64,000 nucleotides of DNA from positions 40,859,490 to 40,923,489 of the forward strand of contig NC_090709.1 in assembly GCF_040954835.1 (NCBI RefSeq), written 5' to 3'. A program made the position numbers and the translations under genes. The notes beneath the pieces are model-generated. The model did not search any database and was not told where the DNA came from. It saw only the letters and a program-made list of their open reading frames with translations. The DNA is from Lepisosteus oculatus. Its lineage: Eukaryota; Chordata; Actinopteri; Semionotiformes; Lepisosteidae. Shown here in pieces: positions 62,790-64,000 of this stretch (positions are counted from its first letter, which is position 1; every line of letters starts with the position of its first letter).

Positions 62790-63720
62790 GAGGAGAGAGA
62801 GAGGGGAGAGAGAGGAGAGAGATACAGGAGAGAGAGAGGGGAGATACAGGGGAGAGAGATCATGCTAATAAAGCACCTTGAATTGAATTGAGAGAGAGAG
62901 AGGGGATACAGGAGAGAGAGGGGAGAGATACAGGAGATACAGGAGAGAGAGAGGAGAGAGATACAGGAGAGAGAGGAGAGAGATACAGGAGAGAGAGGAG
63001 AGAGATACAGGAGAGAGAGGAGAGAGAGGAGAGAGATACAGGAGGGAGAGAGGGGAGAGAGAGGAGAGATACAGGAGAGAGGAGAGAGAGGAGAGATACA
63101 GGAGAGAGAGGAGAGAGAGAGAGGGGAGATACAGGAGAGAGAGGGGAGAGAGAGGAGAGATACAGGAGAGAGAGGAGAGAGAGAGGGGAGATACAGGGGA
63201 GAGAGAGGAGAGATACAGGAGAGAGAGGAGAGAGAGGGGAGATACAGGAGAGAGAGGAGAGATACAGGAGAGAGATTGAATTGATACAGGAGAGGGAGAG
63301 AGAGAGAGAGGGGAGAGAAATACAGGAGGGAGAGGAGAGATACAGGAGAGAGAGAGGAGCGATATACAGTAGGAGACAGAGGAGAGAGGGGAGAGATACA
63401 AGAGAGAGGGGAGGGAGAGAGAGGAGAGAGATACAGGAGAGAGAGAGGGGAGAGAGAGGAGAGAGATACAGGAGAGAGAGAGGGGAGAGAGAGGAGAGAG
63501 ATACAGGAGAGAGAGAGGGGAGAGAGAGGAGAGATACAGGAGAGAGAGAGGAGCGATATATGAGACAGAGGAGAGAGAGGAGAGAGACAGGAGAGAGAGG
63601 AGAGAGACAGGAGAGAGAGGAGAGAGAGGAGAGAGAAAGGAGATACAGTAGAGAGAGGAGAGAGAGAGGAGATACAGTAGAGAGACAGGAGAGAGGAGAG
63701 AGAGAGAGGGGAGGAGGGGG
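62790..63720. repeat. GAGATACAG-rich array with retroelement tail fragments
   Basis: GAGAGAGAGGAGAGATACAG units. CATGCTAATAAAGCACCTTG at 62861-62880 and TTGAATTGATACAG near 63276 show that it grew from the retroelement tail seen at 41020. Confidence 0.88.
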
Positions 63721-63799
63721 TTTCTCTCTCCTCTACAGAAGCTGTTTGATATAAACACCCCTCTCTCATTTTGTATCCTCTAAATGCGTCTGTACATCT

Positions 63800-64000
63800 G
63801 TATCCACACACACACACCCTCTCTCCTGCCAGTCCCCCAGTGTCCACCCCAGTGTCCACACACAGTACAGAGTGTACCCCAGTGTCCACACACACAGTAG
63901 AGTGTAACCCAGTGTCCACACACAGAGTACAGAGTGTACCCACACACACAGTACAGTGTACCCCAGTGTCCACACACACACACCCTCTCTCCTGCCAGTC
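63800..64000. repeat. Short minisatellite at the window end
   Basis: Units CCAGTGTCCACACACA and CAGTACAGAGTGTACC. It continues past the window. Confidence 0.85.

Noticed and set aside
61487..64000. Sushi-domain exons of GABBR1a
   Set aside because: No frame in this stretch shows the four-cysteine sushi pattern. They may lie beyond the window or be absent.

Overview
The window is vertebrate nuclear DNA, most likely from a ray-finned fish, and I lean towards a non-teleost lineage (gar, bowfin or sturgeon type). The lineage is inferred from dispersed repeats that I recognise as common in fish: an element with an AGCGCTTT hairpin, a CR1-like LINE 3' tail, an element with the TGATGGACTGGTGTCC motif, and a GCTTTATTGGCATGAC tail. 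By hand tally about two thirds of the window is tandem-repeat array and only about 3.8 kb is coding.

Positions 1-13200 hold two tumour necrosis factor (TNF) genes, head to tail on the + strand. The first is present only as its last coding exon (1014-1438). The second (9185-12617) is complete in four coding exons and encodes 263 residues. It has an NF-kB site, an ISRE-like site and a TATA-like box upstream, and three UUAUUUAUU decay elements plus AATAAA downstream. The order, the shared strand and the identical intron phase before the last exon match the LTA-TNF pair of other vertebrates.

Positions 13200-32000 hold no gene that I can support. The region consists of minisatellites (41, 51, 60, 62, 73 and 191 bp units), LINE remnants and short single-copy islands, one of which is CpG-rich with a CRE and RFX-like sites.

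Positions 32010-61486 on the - strand hold a complete gabbr1 (GABA-B receptor subunit 1) with 18 coding exons whose phases all agree, encoding 864 residues. It has the GABA-B1b type of N-terminus, a Venus-flytrap domain, seven membrane segments, a coiled coil and the RSRR retention signal. Almost every intron is filled with a minisatellite. A CpG-rich upstream region (61490-62760) and GA/CA repeats complete the window.

The most unusual feature recurs in both genes. Many intronic minisatellites have repeat units that contain splice-site modules. Examples are ten copies of branch point plus pyrimidine tract plus CAG before the first TNF exon, about 27 copies of the gabbr1 exon 14 end with its 5' splice site, five copies of the gabbr1 exon 12 start with its 3' splice site, and a 62-bp family whose arrays end at the acceptors of exons 2, 6 and 16.
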